In this document: positions 28,564-52,610 of the stretch, in pieces | Position numbering within the stretch: the stretch's first letter is position 1 | Layout: every line of letters starts with the position of its first letter | Source of the DNA: Anoplopoma fimbria | Lineage: Eukaryota; Chordata; Actinopteri; Perciformes; Anoplopomatidae | Assembly: GCF_027596085.1 (NCBI RefSeq) | Contig: NC_072452.1 | Location: 7,260,790-7,324,789, forward strand | Direction: 5' to 3' | DNA: 64,000 nt | The notes under the pieces: model-generated | What the model was told of the DNA's origin: nothing | The model's input: the letters and a program-made list of their open reading frames with translations, nothing else | Databases searched by the model: none | Position numbers and translations under genes: made by a program

Positions 28564-30240
28564 CAAAGACTAAAAAACAAACAACAACCACCAAAACAAA
28601 GTCGCATCCACTCCTCTCCAATAAGATATTCTACAACTGGTGGGGCAACATATTTCGTGACTAATTGTTTATATATTAATGGCTGATTGATTTAATTATT
28701 CCACCAATTTATCTGACAGGAACAAAGTGTGAAACAGCAGATGCTAGATCTCAGTGTTACAGAAAACGGGAATTAAGTGTTTCCTAAAAACACACTTTCA
28801 TGCATTCTTAATTCTATTGCAATTATTAATTAATGAAGGACAAAAATGAATGGAAATTAAAACTTTTTATTTCATACACAAAGGTCAGTTTGAATGTGTG
28901 CAACATGCTGCAATTTGAAATGAATGCACTTAGAACTTGTGATGACAGTTGCAGATGGTCTGGTGTTTACACGTTCCATGGGAACTATGGAAGAGTCTTC
29001 ATGTTTGTCCAAATCCTGCACATCTTTGTCATTTTTATTTGTGAACATTATGCAATTATTCACTTCCAGTGTTAATGCTAAGTATATAACTATAAATTCT
29101 AAAATTCTGTTATTGTTATATGGAGACATATGCTTTTATTTGTCACACTCTTGTAGACATGCTGCCTCAATGGATGACATCTTGGAAGAAGAGAAATGTT
29201 ATACAGACCAACTGAGAGAACATCTTCTCCGTGCTGAAGATCTGAGGAAGGATATTTTTTTCTCATAACTTGCTCTGTGTTTAATTTTGCTGAATATTGA
29301 AAGTGTACCAAATATTTTAAATTCAGTTGCCTATTTAGCTTTGTTATGATCTTCTCAAAAATACACTGAATTAAAGGATATAGTCTGTAACAGACATGGA
29401 CACTCAGACATCATTCAGTGTGATTTACTCTTTCTGAGATTATCATTGTTTCCGATGTCCAGAACTTCAAAATACCTTTAGCGGGATTTACAGCCCATTT
29501 AAGGAGTTTCTTTGTCTTCTTTGTTGGGTCTCAGAGAAAAGACACAAGGTTTTTGGGGAGGAGCAGCAGACAGCTGGAAACTGGAACATTCAAATGGCAT
29601 GAGTTTTACATTTGAATGATTGTGTCAGTAATGTGTGTGTTTTTATTTTTAGGTTCTCTATCCTCCAGATAAGGCAGGAGGAGCAGCTGGAGAATCACAA
29701 AGATGGCTCATCAGAAGCAGCTCAGTCACCCCCGAGACGAGACACTGCGTCTGATTCGTGCGTTTCGAACTACACATGTAGTTTTACACTACCATACAAT
29801 CCCCAAAAGCGTTATCACGCCCTTCAAACTGCTTTGAAGCCTGTATGCCGATCTCAATTTTGAAGCGACAAAAGAGACAGCAACCAAATCTCTCTTTCTG
29901 CAGTGGACTGACTGTTTCTGTGATCTCAAGAGATCCAACAGAAAGATACATCTTACATCCAGCGTATCTTGTGACACCTATTTCACATTACTAGTGAAAC
30001 TTTCATTCAAATAATAGCAATTATTTAAAGATAAGGTGTAATGGGTGGTTATCTGTAATATAACACAAATGTTGCTTGATCTTTTTGTAGTATACTGCTG
30101 GTTCTTTGGTGTTAGCATTTTTAATTGGGTGCCTGCAGTGTGCAATGGGTTTCTGTTCATAATTGATCCTTTTCACATTAATGACAACAGATATACTGAC
30201 AGCTGTGAGGAGTGGAAGGGCAAGATTTGATCCCGAAGTT
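28564..30240. other. Intergenic region with two weak exon-like stretches
   Basis: Two stretches look exon-like. At 29155-29268 a TTGTAG acceptor is followed by an open frame with MDDILEEEKCYTDQLREHLL and LRAEDLRKDI. At about 29653-29874 a TTTTTAG acceptor is followed by a frame with QIRQEEQLENHKDGSSEAAQ. Both would be charged and helical. No donor site or homologue was recognised, so they may be remnants or chance. Confidence 0.3.
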
Positions 30241-31249
30241 CCACATCCATGTCATGTATGTCGAAAAAAGTTTAAAAAAAAGTCATAGTATGGTATGTCA
30301 AAAGATGTCACAGTATAGCATGTTAAAAAGGTAAACAAATCAAAATAAAGTTTGCCAAAAATGTCAGTATAGTATGTCCAAGAAAGTTTTAAAAAAGTCA
30401 TAGTATATCCAAAAAGCCAATTAAAATTCATATTATAGTATGTTGAAAGAGGTAAAACAAAACTAAAATCATACTTAAGTATGTGAAAAAGTCAGAAAAC
30501 AGTCATAGTAAAGTATGAAGAAAAAAGTCAAAGTATAGTATGTCAAAAAATCACAGAAAGTCATAGTATCGCAAAATAAATTATAGTATAGTATGTCAAA
30601 AAAAGTAATTGTATAGCATGTCAAAAAAGTCAAAATAAAATCATAGTATAGTATGTTGAAATAAGTAAAGAAATAATAGTCATGGTATAGCATGTGGAAA
30701 AAGTCATAGTGTAGTATATTGAAAAAAGTAATTTTAAGAAGAGTTTTAATAAGTCATAATATACTATGTTGAAAAAGGTTAAAAAATATATAGTATGTCC
30801 AAAAAGTCACAGTATAGTATGTCCAAAAGGTTATATAATTGCATATCAAAAAAAGTCACAAGAAAGTCACAGTGGGTTTTCTCAAAAAAAGACAGTATAG
30901 TCAGTGGAAAAGGGTTTTAAAAAATCGAAGTATAGTATGTTGAAATAAGTAAATTAACAAAAGGTCATGGTACAGCATGTCAAATAAAGTCATAGTGTAG
31001 TATGTCGAAAACGTCATAAAAAAGTCATAGTATAGTTTCTCGAAAACAGTCATAGAAAATCATAGTAAAGTATGCCCAAAAACGTTATAGTATAGTATGT
31101 GATGAAAAAAAAGGACACACTGGAGTTTAACATTTACCTTTTATTGTCATTGAACAGGTAACTAGACACAGAAATACAGCATACACAGTTAATATCCATA
31201 GTAAAATTGTGTATCTGGAATAAAAAGTAAGGTATAAATACAAGACATA

Positions 31250-31482
31250 CAGTACCAGTCAAAAGTTTGGACACACCTTCTCATTCAATGGTTTTTCTTT
31301 ATTTTTTATTTTATTTTTTTCTACATTGTAGATTAATATTGAAGACATCCAAACTATGAAGGAACACATATGGAATTATGTGGTAAACAAACAAATGCTC
31401 AACCAACCAGAATATGTTTTATATTTTAGATTCTTCAACGTAGTTGAATGAGAAGGTGTGTCCAAACTTTTGACTGATACTG
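31250..31482 (+). mobile_element. 233 bp Tc1-like short inverted-repeat element, copy 1
   Basis: Bounded by TA on each side (31248-31249, 31483-31484). Ends are inverted: CAGTACCAGTCAAAAGTTTG on the left, and the complement of CAAACTTTTGACTGATACTG on the right. TA target sites and CAGT ends fit the Tc1/mariner superfamily. The inner right part matches a second copy at 35216-35448 in the opposite orientation; both copies are 233 bases. No transposase is encoded. Confidence 0.75.
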
Positions 31483-31524
31483 TATATACAGTATCAGCAG
31501 TTTGATCATTATAGACCGTGTTTA

Positions 31525-31526
31525 TG

Positions 31527-31590
<64 letters not shown>
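31525..31590. repeat. (TAA)n microsatellite
   Basis: About 22 ATA/TAA units between the Tc1-like element and the following interspersed repeat. Confidence 0.95.
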
Positions 31591-31591
<1 letters not shown>

Positions 31592-31850
31592 CAATCAATC
31601 CTTTATTAGTCCCACAATGGGGAAATTATTTCTCTGCATTTAACCCGGAGGAGCAGTGGGCTGCAATGAAGCGCCCGGGGAGCAACTTGGGGTTAGGTGT
31701 CTTGCTCAAGGACACCTCGGCATGTTGCCAGTAGAGGGGTTTGAACCACCAACCTTGTGGTTACGGGACAAGCGCTCTACCTCATGTGCCACAGCCGCTC
31801 TACCTCATGTGCCACAGCCTGCTGTCACAGAGATGTCGAAGTAAGCTGTT
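31591..31850. repeat. Interspersed fish repeat with tRNA-like phrase
   Basis: It starts TCAATCCTTTATTAGTCCCA and continues with GAAGCGCCCGGGGAGCAACT, CTTGCTCAAGGACACCTCGG and GGTTTGAACCACCAACCTTG. These phrases are common in fish SINE or LINE-tail sequences. A short internal duplication (CGCTCTACCTCATGTGCCAC) is visible at about 31770-31818. Confidence 0.55.
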
Positions 31851-32848
31851 CCTGAGCCTGCGGGTCCTGGAACGAATAGACCTGTAAAACCTTTCTGAGG
31901 GCAGGAGGGCAAACAGACTGTGACTGGGGTGAGAGTCTTGCACGTAGTAAAACAAATAAAATAAAGTCATGGTATACCATCACTAAAAAGGTCATAGTAT
32001 AGTACGTCGAAAAAAGCCATAAAAAAAGTCATAGTATAGTATGTCGAAAAAGTCATACTATAATATGTCGTAAAAAGTCATAGTATAGTATGCTGGTAAA
32101 AGTCACAAAAAAGTCATAGTATAGTATGTCAAAAAAACACATAGTATAGCATGTCGAAAAAAGCCATAAAAAAGTCATAGTATAGTATGTCCTAAAAAAA
32201 GTCATAGTATAGTATGTCGAAAAAACTCATAGTATAGTATGTCGAAAAAACACATAGTATAGCATGTTGAATAAAATAAAATAAAGTAATGGTATACCAT
32301 CACTAACTAACTTGGTAAAAGTCACAAAAAAGTCATAGTATAGTATGTCCTAAAAAAAGTCATGGTATAGTATAGTATACTTAAAAAAGTCATAAAAATG
32401 TCATAGCACAGTATGTAGAAAAAAGTCACAAAAAAGTCATAGGATAGTATACTATACTTAGACTTTTTATGACATTCTAAACAATAGGAAAACATTTTAT
32501 GGCATTTAACATTTTGTTATGACTTTTTATGGCATACTATGACTTTTTTGACACGTTTCATGGCATTGTTAATTTTATTACTTTTATGATATACTGCACT
32601 GACATTTTAATGTTTTTTGGCACACCATTTGTTTAAGAAATGCTATACTATGATATATATTATATATTATTCAATGTTTGTGGCATAATATACTATGACA
32701 TTTCTGAGACATTTTCAATGACAATACAAATGTCTTTTCTTTTTTGGTGACATCCTTACCATGACAATGCTACACCTTTTTTATGAATTTTATATGATTT
32801 TTTTTATGACATACATGACATTCTTATGACCTTTCTATGGCCTACTAT

Positions 32849-34645
32849 ACCATCCATCCATCTCCTTCCGCTTATCCGGGGCCTGGTCGCGGGGGCAGCA
32901 AGCTAAGGAGGGTCCTCCAGACGTCCTTCTCCCCAGCAACACTTTCCAGCTCCTCCTGGGGAACCCCGAGGCGTTCCCAGGCCAGACGAGATATATAATC
33001 TCTCCAGCGTGTTCTGGGTCTACCCCGGGGCCTCTTACCAGTTGGACGTGCCTGGCAAACCTCTAAAGGGAGGCGTCCAGGAGGCATCCTGATCAGATGC
33101 CCGAGCCACCTCAGCTGGCCCCTTTCGACGCGAAGGAGCAGCGGCTCTACTCCGAGCTCCCTCCGGATGTCTGAGCTCCTCACCCTATCTCTAAGGCTGA
33201 GCCCAGCCACCCTACGAAGGAAGCTCATTTCGGCCGCTTGTATTCGCGATCTCATTCTTTCGGTCACTACCCAAAGCTCATGACCATAGGTGAGGGTTGG
33301 AACGTAGATGGACTGGTAAATCGAGAGCTTTGCCTTTCGGCTCAGCTCCTTCTTCACCAAAACGGTCCGGTACAACGCCCGCATCACTGCTGACGCTGCA
33401 CCGAACCGCCTGTCCATCTCCCGCTCCATTTTACCCTCACTTGTGAATAAGATCCCGAGATACTTGAACTCCCTCGCTTGGGGCAGTGACTCACTCCCAA
33501 CCCAGAGGGTGCAATCCACCGTTTTCCGGAAGAGAACCATGGCCTCAGACTTGGAGGTACTGACTCTCATCCCGACCGTTTCACACTCGGCTGTGAACCG
33601 CCCCAGTGCGTGCTGAAGGTCACGTTCTGAAGAAGCCAACAGAACCACATCATCTGCAAAAAGCAGGGATGCGATTCTGAGGTCCCCAAACCGGAAACTC
33701 TCCTCCCCCGGCTGCGCCTTGAAATCCTGTCCATGAAAATCACAAACAGGATTGGTGACAATGGGCAGCCCTGGCGGAGGCCAACACGCACTGGGAACAA
33801 GCTCGACTTTGTGCCGAGTATCCGGACACAGCTCTCACTTTGGTCATACAAGGACCGAATGGCTCGTAGTAACGAACCAGGTACCCCATATTCCCGCAGT
33901 ACCCCCACAGGACTCCCCGAGGGACACGGTCGAAGGCCTTCTCCAAGTCTACAAAACACATGTAGACTGGATGAGCAAACTCCCATGCACCCTCCAACAG
34001 ACCTGCAAGGGTAAAGAGTTGGTCCGCTGTTCCACGTCCAGGACGGAATCTGCATTGCTCCTCCTGAATCTGAGGTTCGACAATCGGACGGACCCTCCTT
34101 TCCAGCACCCTGGAGTAAACTTTCCCGCTAAATGACTGTAATGTAATGGGAGGCTGAGCAGTGTGATACCCCTATAATTGGAGCACACTCTCCGGTCCCC
34201 CTTTTTGAAAATGGGAACCACCACCCCGGTCTGCCACTCCACAGGCACTGTACCCGACTTCCACGCGACAGTGAAGAGACGTGTCAACCAAGACAGCCCA
34301 ACAATGTCCAGAGCCTTTAGCATCTCCGGTCGAATCTCATCCACTCCTGGCGCTTTGCCGCTGAAGAGCTTTTTAACTACCTCAACGACCTCCGCCAGGC
34401 ATATGGACGAGACTTCCCCTGAGTCTTCAGACTCTGCCTCTTCCACAGAGGACGTGTTGGTCGGGTTCAGGAGTTCCTCAAAGTGTTCTTTCCACCGCTC
34501 GACAATATCCCCAGTCCGGGTCTGCAGTTCTCCCCCCCTGCTGAGCACAGCCTGAGAAAAGCCCTGTTTCCCCTTTCTGAGTCGTCTCACGGTTTGCCAG
34601 AACTTCCTTGAGGCCATTCGAAAGTCCTTCTCCATGGCCTCGCCT
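32849..34645 (-). mobile_element. Rex3 (RTE-type) non-LTR retrotransposon, 5'-truncated and frameshifted
   Basis: Minus-strand reverse transcriptase copy. Readable motifs in order are CSNYRGITLL, EEQCRFRPGRGTADQ, CFVDLEKAFDRVPR, GLRQGCPLSPILFVIFMD, the catalytic LFADDVVLLAS and a distal LGHLIRMPPGRLPLEV region. They fall in different frames: 34635-33949, then 34108-33740, then 34055-33567, then 33648-32872, so at least three frameshifts break it. The upstream endonuclease domain is absent. The 3' end carries a short ATGG tandem tail (32849-32862). I recall published Rex3 PCR primer sites; both fit here (about 33752-33772 and 34211-34230). It appears immobile. Confidence 0.85.
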
Positions 34646-35213
34646 ATATACCATGACTTCTTATATGATATAATTCAAAGTTTTATGGGATTTGTATATA
34701 AGATACCATTGTATGACTTTTTAATGACTACTACTACTACAACTCAGACTACTACAAGTACGACAACAATATATAAGATAACTCTGCTTACGAGAGCAAC
34801 ATCACAGTATTTAAGCAGTTGAGAATGAGGCCATGACAGAAATAGGACCATCATGTGAAGTAAATCAAAACTGCGCCAAAGCTAATAAAACTGATGCTGA
34901 ATATTTCACACACGCAGAGATTCATTACCATTAAAAAAAACATATTGATGTTCAAGCAATAGAAAATATAGCAACAGAATCATGTATGAAGAAGTAAAAA
35001 AAATTAACAACAAAAAACAGTACAGCCTATTTTATCTTGCACGTTTTTTTTTAAAAAATATTGCACTTTTTGTTTGTATTATCTTTGTATTGCACATTTT
35101 ATATTTGGTATTACACATTGTTTTGCATCTATGATTGTAATTATTGTCACTCAACATGTCACCGTGCATCCTCTGGTTTACATGCGATGAATAAAAACAA
35201 ATAAATACATACA
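34646..35213. other. Repeat-derived AT-rich spacer
   Basis: Includes a short ACT-rich run near 34727-34755 and otherwise AT-rich sequence. No gene or known element was recognised before the next Tc1-like copy. Confidence 0.5.
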
Positions 35214-35215
35214 TA

Positions 35216-35448
35216 CAGTACCAGTCAAAAGTTTGGACACACCTTCTCATTCAACTACTTTGAAGAATCTAAAATATAAAACATATTCTGGTTTGTTGAG
35301 CATTTGTTTGTTTACCACATACTTCCATAAGTGTTCCTTCATAGTTTGGATGTCTTCAATATTAATCTACAAAGTAGAAAAAAATAAAAATAAAAATTAA
35401 GAAAAACCATTGAATGAGAAGGTGTATCCAAACTTTTGACTGGTACTG
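35216..35448 (-). mobile_element. 233 bp Tc1-like short inverted-repeat element, copy 2 (inverted)
   Basis: Same length and same inner sequence as the copy at 31250-31482 but in the opposite orientation, with TA flanks at 35214-35215 and 35449-35450. Both inverted ends are intact apart from single-base changes. No coding capacity. Confidence 0.75.
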
Positions 35449-35472
35449 TAAATAAAAAGAGTCAACCACCAG

Positions 35473-36255
35473 ATGGCGCGAATAGTTCTCCGATCTAAAA
35501 GAACAGTGCGTGTAAACACGGGGGAGACTGTAATAGACCAGGTATCTATGTGGCCGAGTTTAGAGGTTGCAGAAAACCTAACCTTCCCCTCCCAGACTCC
35601 CGCACTCTCACATGTCAAGGACCCAAAGTCCAGACCGTCCCCCTTTAACTCATCCTAACACTGATGCTCTAAACGTTCAAGCAGCAGATGACAAGGGTCA
35701 GGTTACACTCCCTGTTGTGTGTGTGATTCATTTTGGCCGTGGGGTGGTTGCTATAACACCCTCATGTCTCCACTCGATGTGTTGGTGTTGTGGGGCAGGC
35801 TGCAGAGGTGGAGCTCCATGACCCCGCTGTCTGCAGCGTGTGTGAGCAGGACCAGGCTTCTCTGGCCTTGAGGACTTTTATCAGGCAGAAGAAGACACAA
35901 CTGCAGCTCCAAACACTGAAGCAGACTAAACACACACTGGAGTTCAGTGTCAAACACTAACAAGTCTCTAACTGACAACCAACATTTTTGTGGATTTGAC
36001 ACATTAACATGATTAAAACAAACTATTTTTTTTCTGTTACAGGGCAAAATCTCCCAAATCTCATCGATGCCCCTCGCTGGATTTGGGAGGGACTGCTTTG
36101 TGGAGATATGCGGGTCACAGCAACCTGGGGTTGCCTTAGCAACGACTAAGGAACGTGGAGTTACCCTGGCAACAGATGAAATAAAGGGTTACCCTGACAA
36201 AAAAGCAACAGGAACTAATTTAGAAAGACCCCGCTGTCCTTTTTCAGACATGTAG
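35473..36255 (+). CDS. Candidate unrecognised small gene, up to three exons
   Basis: Three neighbouring open stretches look more gene-like than their surroundings. (1) 35473-35658 opens ATG GCG with MARIVLRSKRTVRVNTGETV; the +1 frame continues to about 35690. (2) After a GTGGGGCAG acceptor, 35802-35959 reads ELHDPAVCSVCEQDQASLAL then FIRQKKTQLQLQTLKQ, with a CxxC pair and a basic helical stretch. (3) After CTGTTACAG, 36044-36255 reads GKISQISSMPLAGFGRDC and ends RPRCPFSDM before a stop. GC content is higher than the flanks. The donor sites joining these are not convincing, and I recognise no family. It could be a decayed gene. It sits just downstream of the Tc1-like copy and convergent with zc4h2. 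Confidence 0.3.
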
Positions 36256-36510
36256 CCGACATGATGGGCGCAGTATTAACACAATGGAAGGGACATTATT
36301 GTGTCAAACATATCCCCATCCCCTTTATTTTGACACACAGGATAAACCCACCCAATCAACACTAATCCATATGCTGATGGCGGCGTCCTCGGTTACCATT
36401 CAGCTACAGCTGTGTTTATGTTCACACCGCTAAATAACAGAAACAAATGTCTAGCCTTTGTTTTGGGTGTAAAAACATGACATGCCAACAAGGTTAGTAC
36501 AAAACAGCCA

Positions 36511-37113
36511 TTTATTTTATCACCGTATTAAAGTTAAACACACAACACTATTCAGAGAAAACGAGTCTGGCCTTTTTTTTTCTCCCTTCTGTGGTCACAT
36601 GAACACTGTAAACATTAAAACAACATTGTGTTTTATTTAACTTCAATAAAACTATTCAATTTCTATATTGGCACAAAAAATACACGACAGACAGCCATGG
36701 AAGCAAGCATGCATTGCAACAAATTTGAAAGTACAGTACAATATCTAAGGCAAAATAAAACGTAGCAACATGGGCAAAATTATTTAGACATTTTATCAAG
36801 TTCCTTTTTGCATTATTGCATAAACATGGTTAGGGGCTAATAATCCTACTATCAAAGTCATACAATTACATATAAACATCCAAAGCACTGATAAAAACAA
36901 ACGACATAATGACATTACCAGATTCTGTATCAATTTCAGTTGACAGTTTATGAAAAAGGTACTAAGACAATTTGTTAAAGTGGGGACTGGGGAAATTGTC
37001 CTGAAGCATAGATCTGTTATTTCGGCCATACATTGATGTACATGGCTGATCTCAGATCAGTGTATTGGACCAGGTCCCTTTAAACCCTACTGAAGCTGAA
37101 GGAAAAGCAGGTT
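36511..37113 (-). other. zc4h2: zc4h2 3' UTR
   Basis: Sequence downstream of the zc4h2 stop on the minus strand. AATAAA signals (TTTATT on the plus strand) lie at 36632-36637 and 36511-36516. The extent is inferred from these signals. Confidence 0.5.
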
Positions 37114-42827
<5,714 letters not shown>

Positions 42828-43000
42828 GGTTCAGCGGTCCCTCGTTGTCTCTCAGATGTCCGGTTAGGTTACCCGTAGGGCCACGGTGGTCTGCTTGTTG
42901 TTAAAAACACAATGGACGGTGGGGAGCGCGCAGACGAGGACGCGCACGCAACGTGAGACCGTGGCCACGTGTGCTGATTGGCACCAATTCGGTTGAGTTT
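42828..43000 (-). promoter_or_regulatory. zc4h2: zc4h2 5' UTR and candidate promoter
   Basis: GC-rich sequence with CpGs follows the start codon upstream (GGGGAGCGCGCAGACGAGGA, 42920-42939). A CCAAT motif on the minus strand lies near 42975-42984. No TATA box is evident. Inferred from composition and position. Confidence 0.4.
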
Positions 43001-43640
43001 ATTTTGTATAGACCAGAATCACAAGTTACAAATGTGCCTGCAATCTGAGACATCCTCACAGGGAAAAACTCCCCTAAAAAAAAAAAAAAACCTTTAACAA
43101 TATAATTCAGTTTATTTTGTATAGACCAGAATCACAAGTTACAAATGTGCCTGAGAGGGCTTTAATAATCTGTACACATGCGACATCCTGTCCATGCAAA
43201 TAAACCTGGGATCCTTCTCCCAGGATGGACAGGATGCAATAGATGCCATGTGTACAGAATGAACAGCATTACAGAGATACAACACATTCAATGAATATGA
43301 CATAAATTATTCATATAATAAGAGTAGTAAGCAGAGTGACAAATGAAAAAATGAAGACTACTTATAATAAAAGCAGCAATTATTATAGTAGAATTATAAT
43401 TATGAAATAGGGAATAGTAATAGTAATGTGACTAATAATAATCGAAGTAGCAGTGGGTGTCAGCAGGGCCACAGCAGGAGGCACGACAAAAGAAAGTTGT
43501 GCGATTTCAATATAATTCAGTTTATTTTGTTTAGCCCAAAATCACAAATTACAAATTTGCCTCAGAGGGCTTTACAATCTGTACACATGCGACATCCTCT
43601 GTCCCTGAACCCTCACATCGGCACAGGAGAAACTCCCCTA
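43000..43640. repeat. Three copies of an interspersed fish repeat
   Basis: The phrase TCAGTTTATTTTGTATAGAC, CAGAATCACAAGTTACAAAT with GTGCCTGAGAGGGCTTTA recurs near 43000-43100, 43104-43260 and 43508-43640 (third copy with TTTAGCCCAAAATCACAAAT). The second copy includes a hairpin. This is a widespread teleost repeat whose class I cannot name. Confidence 0.6.
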
Positions 43641-44621
43641 AAAAAACGGTCCAGGTACCACAACGATTAATGGAAACCTGCAAAGCGAGAAAGCAAAAAG
43701 GGCTTCAGGGTGGAAGCAAAGCTAATATGCGTAATGGTACAGGTAATAGTAATAGTAACACCACACGAGCTCTCTGCCACACGCAGCTTGGCAGTGACTA
43801 AAATGAAATACTAAATAACGTGTCCTTTCCCCAATCTCCACATGAACATTAAGTGTAGCATTAAATTGACATGTTACATTTACAACAGATTTCTGAATAG
43901 TTGGAGGGACAGGAAAGAAAATCGACTAAAAAACATAAAAAATATGTTACGGTTATATTATGGAGTAGTTCATGTTTCTCTCTACCTCTATTAGTTCATC
44001 AGGGCTTTACTGTAGCTACCAGTGAATCACAAAGAACAATATACAATGTAAAATTATACATTTTAATGCATTCATATTGCAGCAGTATTTAACAGTACAG
44101 CCCTGTTAGCTACCACACTCTTTTGATGAGCAGTTATGAACAGGCCTACAAACCAAACCACCACACTAACCCTAAAATCACTGTATGCCATAACTTGCGC
44201 TTAAAACATTAACTCAACGGATTATTAGATTAGCAGAGTGTGCTGGCGCCTTCACTGCCACTGGAACGCCAGGTGCTGTTGAGTTAGGCCTACTCCTTAT
44301 TTGTGTACCTCTGTAAATAGGTTTGGGAGGCGAAGATCACGTCTAGGTTCTAGGTAAATGATACTCATAAAACATAACCAATTTAAGATGAAAAGCCTCC
44401 AAAGTAGATGAAGGCTGCCTCTCTAAAACATGTGGGCCCCCAGGCTGCCATTGGATTAACTCAGAGAGAAGTAGCCTACTTCGGAGCAGTACAATGGTCC
44501 ATTCTCATTCAGTAATAATCCTTGTAGGTATTGCAAGCAGTTTCATATGACTCCGGAGAGAAAAGGCTACTTCAAGCACCTCTCTGAAGAAGTGTTTCGG
44601 CTACAGAATAAAAAAATACAA
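43641..44621. other. Spacer between zc4h2 and msn
   Basis: About 1 kb with no recognised exon or element before the proposed first msn exon. It probably includes the msn promoter; no TATA box was identified. Confidence 0.45.
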
Positions 44622-52138
<7,517 letters not shown>

Positions 52139-52610
52139 GAGGGGCTGCTACAGGCCCACTCAGACTGAAGGCGAGATAAGAATAGTTGATGAAATAGGAC
52201 ACATCGAGAGATTTTAGAAGCGTGTAGGTGCAGATTATTTCATAGGTAGAAAATTTGTCTGGCATAACAGGTTGAATATGACGGCAAATTATACTGTTAC
52301 TGTCTTCAATGTTCATGATTTTAACATAATTTCATCTGGAAACAAGTGACAACTGTTAAAAATACATTACGGTTACAAAGAAACAAAAAAGAATATTCAT
52401 GGTCCACTTGAAACATCATCTGTGCTGTCATTTATGAAAAGGTTTGCTGTATACCTTGTAAATCAGATTACAAACACTTGTAATTCAAACTATGCCAACT
52501 AATGAAAAGTGTTATCGATATTGATTAATGAGAGAGATGACAAATTTAAGATACTTCCATCGAAATGTTTTTATCATCGCAGAAATAAAAACACACAGAA
52601 ACACCATCAG
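52139..52610 (+). other. msn: msn 3' UTR
   Basis: Non-coding sequence after the msn stop with an AATAAA signal at 52584-52589. Confidence 0.6.

Larger units (their letters stand above)
30255..32850. repeat. Degenerate satellite of about 20-30 base units, interrupted and strand-switched
   Basis: Many imperfect units built on AGTCATAGTATAGTATGTC followed by an A-run occupy 30255-31105 and 31960-32455. From about 32456 to 32850 the complement appears instead (GACTTTTTATGACAT, CATACTATGACTTTTTTGAC). Between the two forward blocks sit a Tc1-like element, a (TAA)n tract and an interspersed repeat. This phrase type is widespread in fish genomes. No coding potential. Confidence 0.8.

Noticed and set aside
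30475..30693. Tyr/Phe-rich minus-strand open frame
   Set aside because: Translation of the satellite repeat.
30255..32850. Regular short repeats resembling a CRISPR array
   Set aside because: Units are degenerate, there are no unique spacers of constant length, and the context is a vertebrate genome.
33733..34555. Plus-strand open frames within 33.7-34.6 kb
   Set aside because: They are antisense to the Rex3 reverse transcriptase.
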